Assembly: GCA_030630165.1 (NCBI GenBank)
Contig: DAOVNN010000171.1
Location: 1-6,417 of the forward strand
Source of the DNA: Candidatus Krumholzibacteriota bacterium
GTDB taxonomy: Bacteria; Krumholzibacteriota; Krumholzibacteriia; Krumholzibacteriales; Krumholzibacteriaceae
Length of the DNA stretch: 6,417 bases
Reading direction: 5' to 3'
The notes beneath the pieces were generated by a model, which saw only the letters and a list, made by a program, of their open reading frames with translations, was not told where the DNA came from and made no database searches. A program made the position numbers and the translations under genes. Positions 4,898-6,417 of this stretch are shown piece after piece (position 1 is the first letter of the stretch; each line of letters starts with the position of its first letter).

Positions 4898-6417
4898 GTG
4901 TCATTCCGCACAAGACTGATGATCGTATTCCTCGGCGCCGTGCTCGTTCCGATGATCGTGCTCTCGCTCCTCATCAGGTTTGAGATGACAAAACGGCTCA
5001 CCGTTCAATACGAACACAGCGTCGAAGCTCTCGTCTCGGCAATAGAGACGGATATAGAGCAGGAGAGCGTGTCGCTGGCCGCATCGCTGGCCGCATTGAA
5101 GGAAGCGATACTCGACGACAACCGCTTCCGCCGCGCGGCGGTAGACCGTGACAGGGACGCGCGCCGTTACCTGCTCGACTACGCAGGCGACGCGATGCGG
5201 ATGACCGGACTTTCCATGCTCCAGATCCAGGACGGGGACGGTAGGATCCTGAGCTCCGGTCATTTTCGCAACGAGTTCGACCGCCTCGAGCCGGAGCTTC
5301 CCCGGCTGCTCGCAACAACTCACACGTCACTGGCTCTTGTCGAGGTGCATACTCCGGACAAATGGATGATAGTCCTCGCGCGGACAGACAGTTTCCGAAT
5401 AGGAGGAAAGGATTTCACCATTACAGGCGGCATCGAGGTCGAGCGTCTGTTCATTGCGGGGCTCGAACGGGAGGCTTCCCTGTCGGTAACCCTCATCCTG
5501 CCGGGCGACCTGATGTATTCCCCGAAGAACAGGATCGTTCGCGAGATCCAGATGCCTTTTCTCGAAAAAGATCGTGAACATCCTGTGCCCTCGGGCTTCC
5601 GCGTTACCCACGACCTTGCCGGGCTGAACGATCTTCGAGACAGTATCGACCGCTGGTTCATTATCACGATCACCATCGCCGGCCTTGCCGCGATCATCAT
5701 AGTGGGGTGGCTCTCCTCTCGGATCAGCAGGCCCCTGACAAAACTCGCGAAGAAGACCTCCCGTCTTGATCTTGATACCCTCGACATCGAGTTCGAGACC
5801 GATCGCAGGGACGAGATCGGCGCTCTCTCCCGCCTTCTCGCGGCAATGACCGACAGGCTGCGGACCGGTGCGCTGCGCATCAGGGACGCCGAGCGCCGCG
5901 CGACACTCGGCGAGATGGCAAGACAGGTAAACCACGACATAAAAAACGGACTGACCCCGATACGCAATGTTATCCGCCACCTCTCGCAGCTCTCGCGCGA
6001 GGATCCGCAGTCGATGCCCGGGGTATTCGCTGAACGCGAGGAGACACTCGACTCGAGCATCGAGTATCTCGATGACCTTGCGTCAAACTACGCCCGCCTG
6101 TATCCTCGCCTCGACCGCAGGCGGTGCGACGTGAGCGAGGTCGCATCGAATATCGTAACGGACCTGCATGGAACGAGGCCGGCAGGGTTGATCGCCGATG
6201 TCTGCGAAGGCGCGATCGTACAGGCCGATCCGGTGGCGCTGCGGCGGATACTCGAGAATCTCGTCCGCAACGCTATCGACAGCATCGGACCGGATCAGGG
6301 AACAGTCACCGTCGCAACCGGGCGCATCCAGGGCGACGACGGCCGGAAATGGGTCCGCGTCACGGTGACCGACAACAGCGCGGGGATGAACGAAGAGCAG
6401 CAGTCGAGGATATTTGA
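4898..6417 (+). CDS. Sensor histidine kinase, HAMP-containing, NtrY-like core (3' end outside window)
   Basis: Membrane-bound kinase that should autophosphorylate on His and pass the phosphate to a response regulator not visible here. 506 codons are present with no stop. The start is GTG at 4898, giving a product beginning (V/M)SFRTRLMIVFLG. Order of parts: membrane helix 1 (about 7-26); an extracytoplasmic sensor domain of about 225 residues (27-252), probably dCache/PAS-like by size, though no family is recognised; membrane helix 2 (about 253-272); a HAMP linker (about 273-325, with SRISRPLTKLAKK and DEIGALSRLLAAM); the H-box VNHDIKNGLTPIRN with His 346; the N-box LENLVRNAIDS (452-462, Asn 458); and the G1 box DNSAGM (492-497). 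The window ends at the F-box start (RIF, 504-506), so the G2 box is missing only through the window edge. The H-box has Gly where most kinases have Pro (HEIKNPL), and G1 has Ser in place of the first Gly. The gene follows the binding lipoprotein by 4 nt, so the pair is one operon. Confidence 0.93.
   Translation, partial: MSFRTRLMIVFLGAVLVPMIVLSLLIRFEMTKRLTVQYEHSVEALVSAIETDIEQESVSLAASLAALKEAILDDNRFRRAAVDRDRDARRYLLDYAGDAMRMTGLSMLQIQDGDGRILSSGHFRNEFDRLEPELPRLLATTHTSLALVEVHTPDKWMIVLARTDSFRIGGKDFTITGGIEVERLFIAGLEREASLSVTLILPGDLMYSPKNRIVREIQMPFLEKDREHPVPSGFRVTHDLAGLNDLRDSIDRWFIITITIAGLAAIIIVGWLSSRISRPLTKLAKKTSRLDLDTLDIEFETDRRDEIGALSRLLAAMTDRLRTGALRIRDAERRATLGEMARQVNHDIKNGLTPIRNVIRHLSQLSREDPQSMPGVFAEREETLDSSIEYLDDLASNYARLYPRLDRRRCDVSEVASNIVTDLHGTRPAGLIADVCEGAIVQADPVALRRILENLVRNAIDSIGPDQGTVTVATGRIQGDDGRKWVRVTVTDNSAGMNEEQQSRIF

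Noticed and set aside
5320..6060. Minus-strand open frames of 246 and 217 codons
   Set aside because: They lie wholly antisense to the histidine kinase, whose helices, HAMP, H-, N- and G1-box are all present on the plus strand. They are high-GC shadows rich in Arg and Ser.

Overview
The window looks like a chromosomal segment of a Gram-negative-type (diderm) bacterium. Two proteins carry lipoprotein signal peptides, and a two-membrane-segment sensor kinase has an extracytoplasmic domain. The outer parts are GC-rich (about 60% in hand-counted lines), while roughly 2005-3180 is clearly AT-rich (about 32-35% in sampled lines). The phylum cannot be fixed from this sequence. The long-form phosphofructokinase and the 'HDIKNGLTP' kinase H-box suggest a poorly cultured lineage, but that is only an impression.

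Layout. (1) 1-1456, minus strand: an ATP-type 6-phosphofructokinase of the long, PPi-PFK-like clade (140-1456), followed without a gap by the first 46 codons of an unknown membrane protein (1-139). (2) 1615-1985, minus strand: the decayed C-terminal remnant of what looks like a winged-helix/MarR-like regulator-type protein, with an in-frame amber codon and a probable frameshift. (3) 2005-3091, minus strand: an AT-rich two-gene unit of a 280-aa lipoprotein with a hydrophobic C-terminal segment and an 80-aa three-helix membrane protein whose start lies 1 nt after the lipoprotein stop. (4) 3092-3378: a divergent intergenic region with no convincing gene. (5) 3379-6417, plus strand: a lipoprotein of the family 5 (peptide/nickel-type) solute-binding fold, followed 4 nt later by a sensor histidine kinase that starts with GTG and runs off the window end after its G1 box.

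How the genes work together. The solute-binding lipoprotein and the kinase form a tight operon with no transporter permease or ATPase visible. The simplest reading is a signalling pair in which the binding protein presents a ligand to the kinase's roughly 225-residue extracytoplasmic domain, or has been recruited from a transporter. The AT-rich lipoprotein/membrane-protein pair sits between a broken gene and the divergent operon. It reads as recently acquired cargo of unknown function. The phosphofructokinase is a housekeeping glycolytic enzyme.
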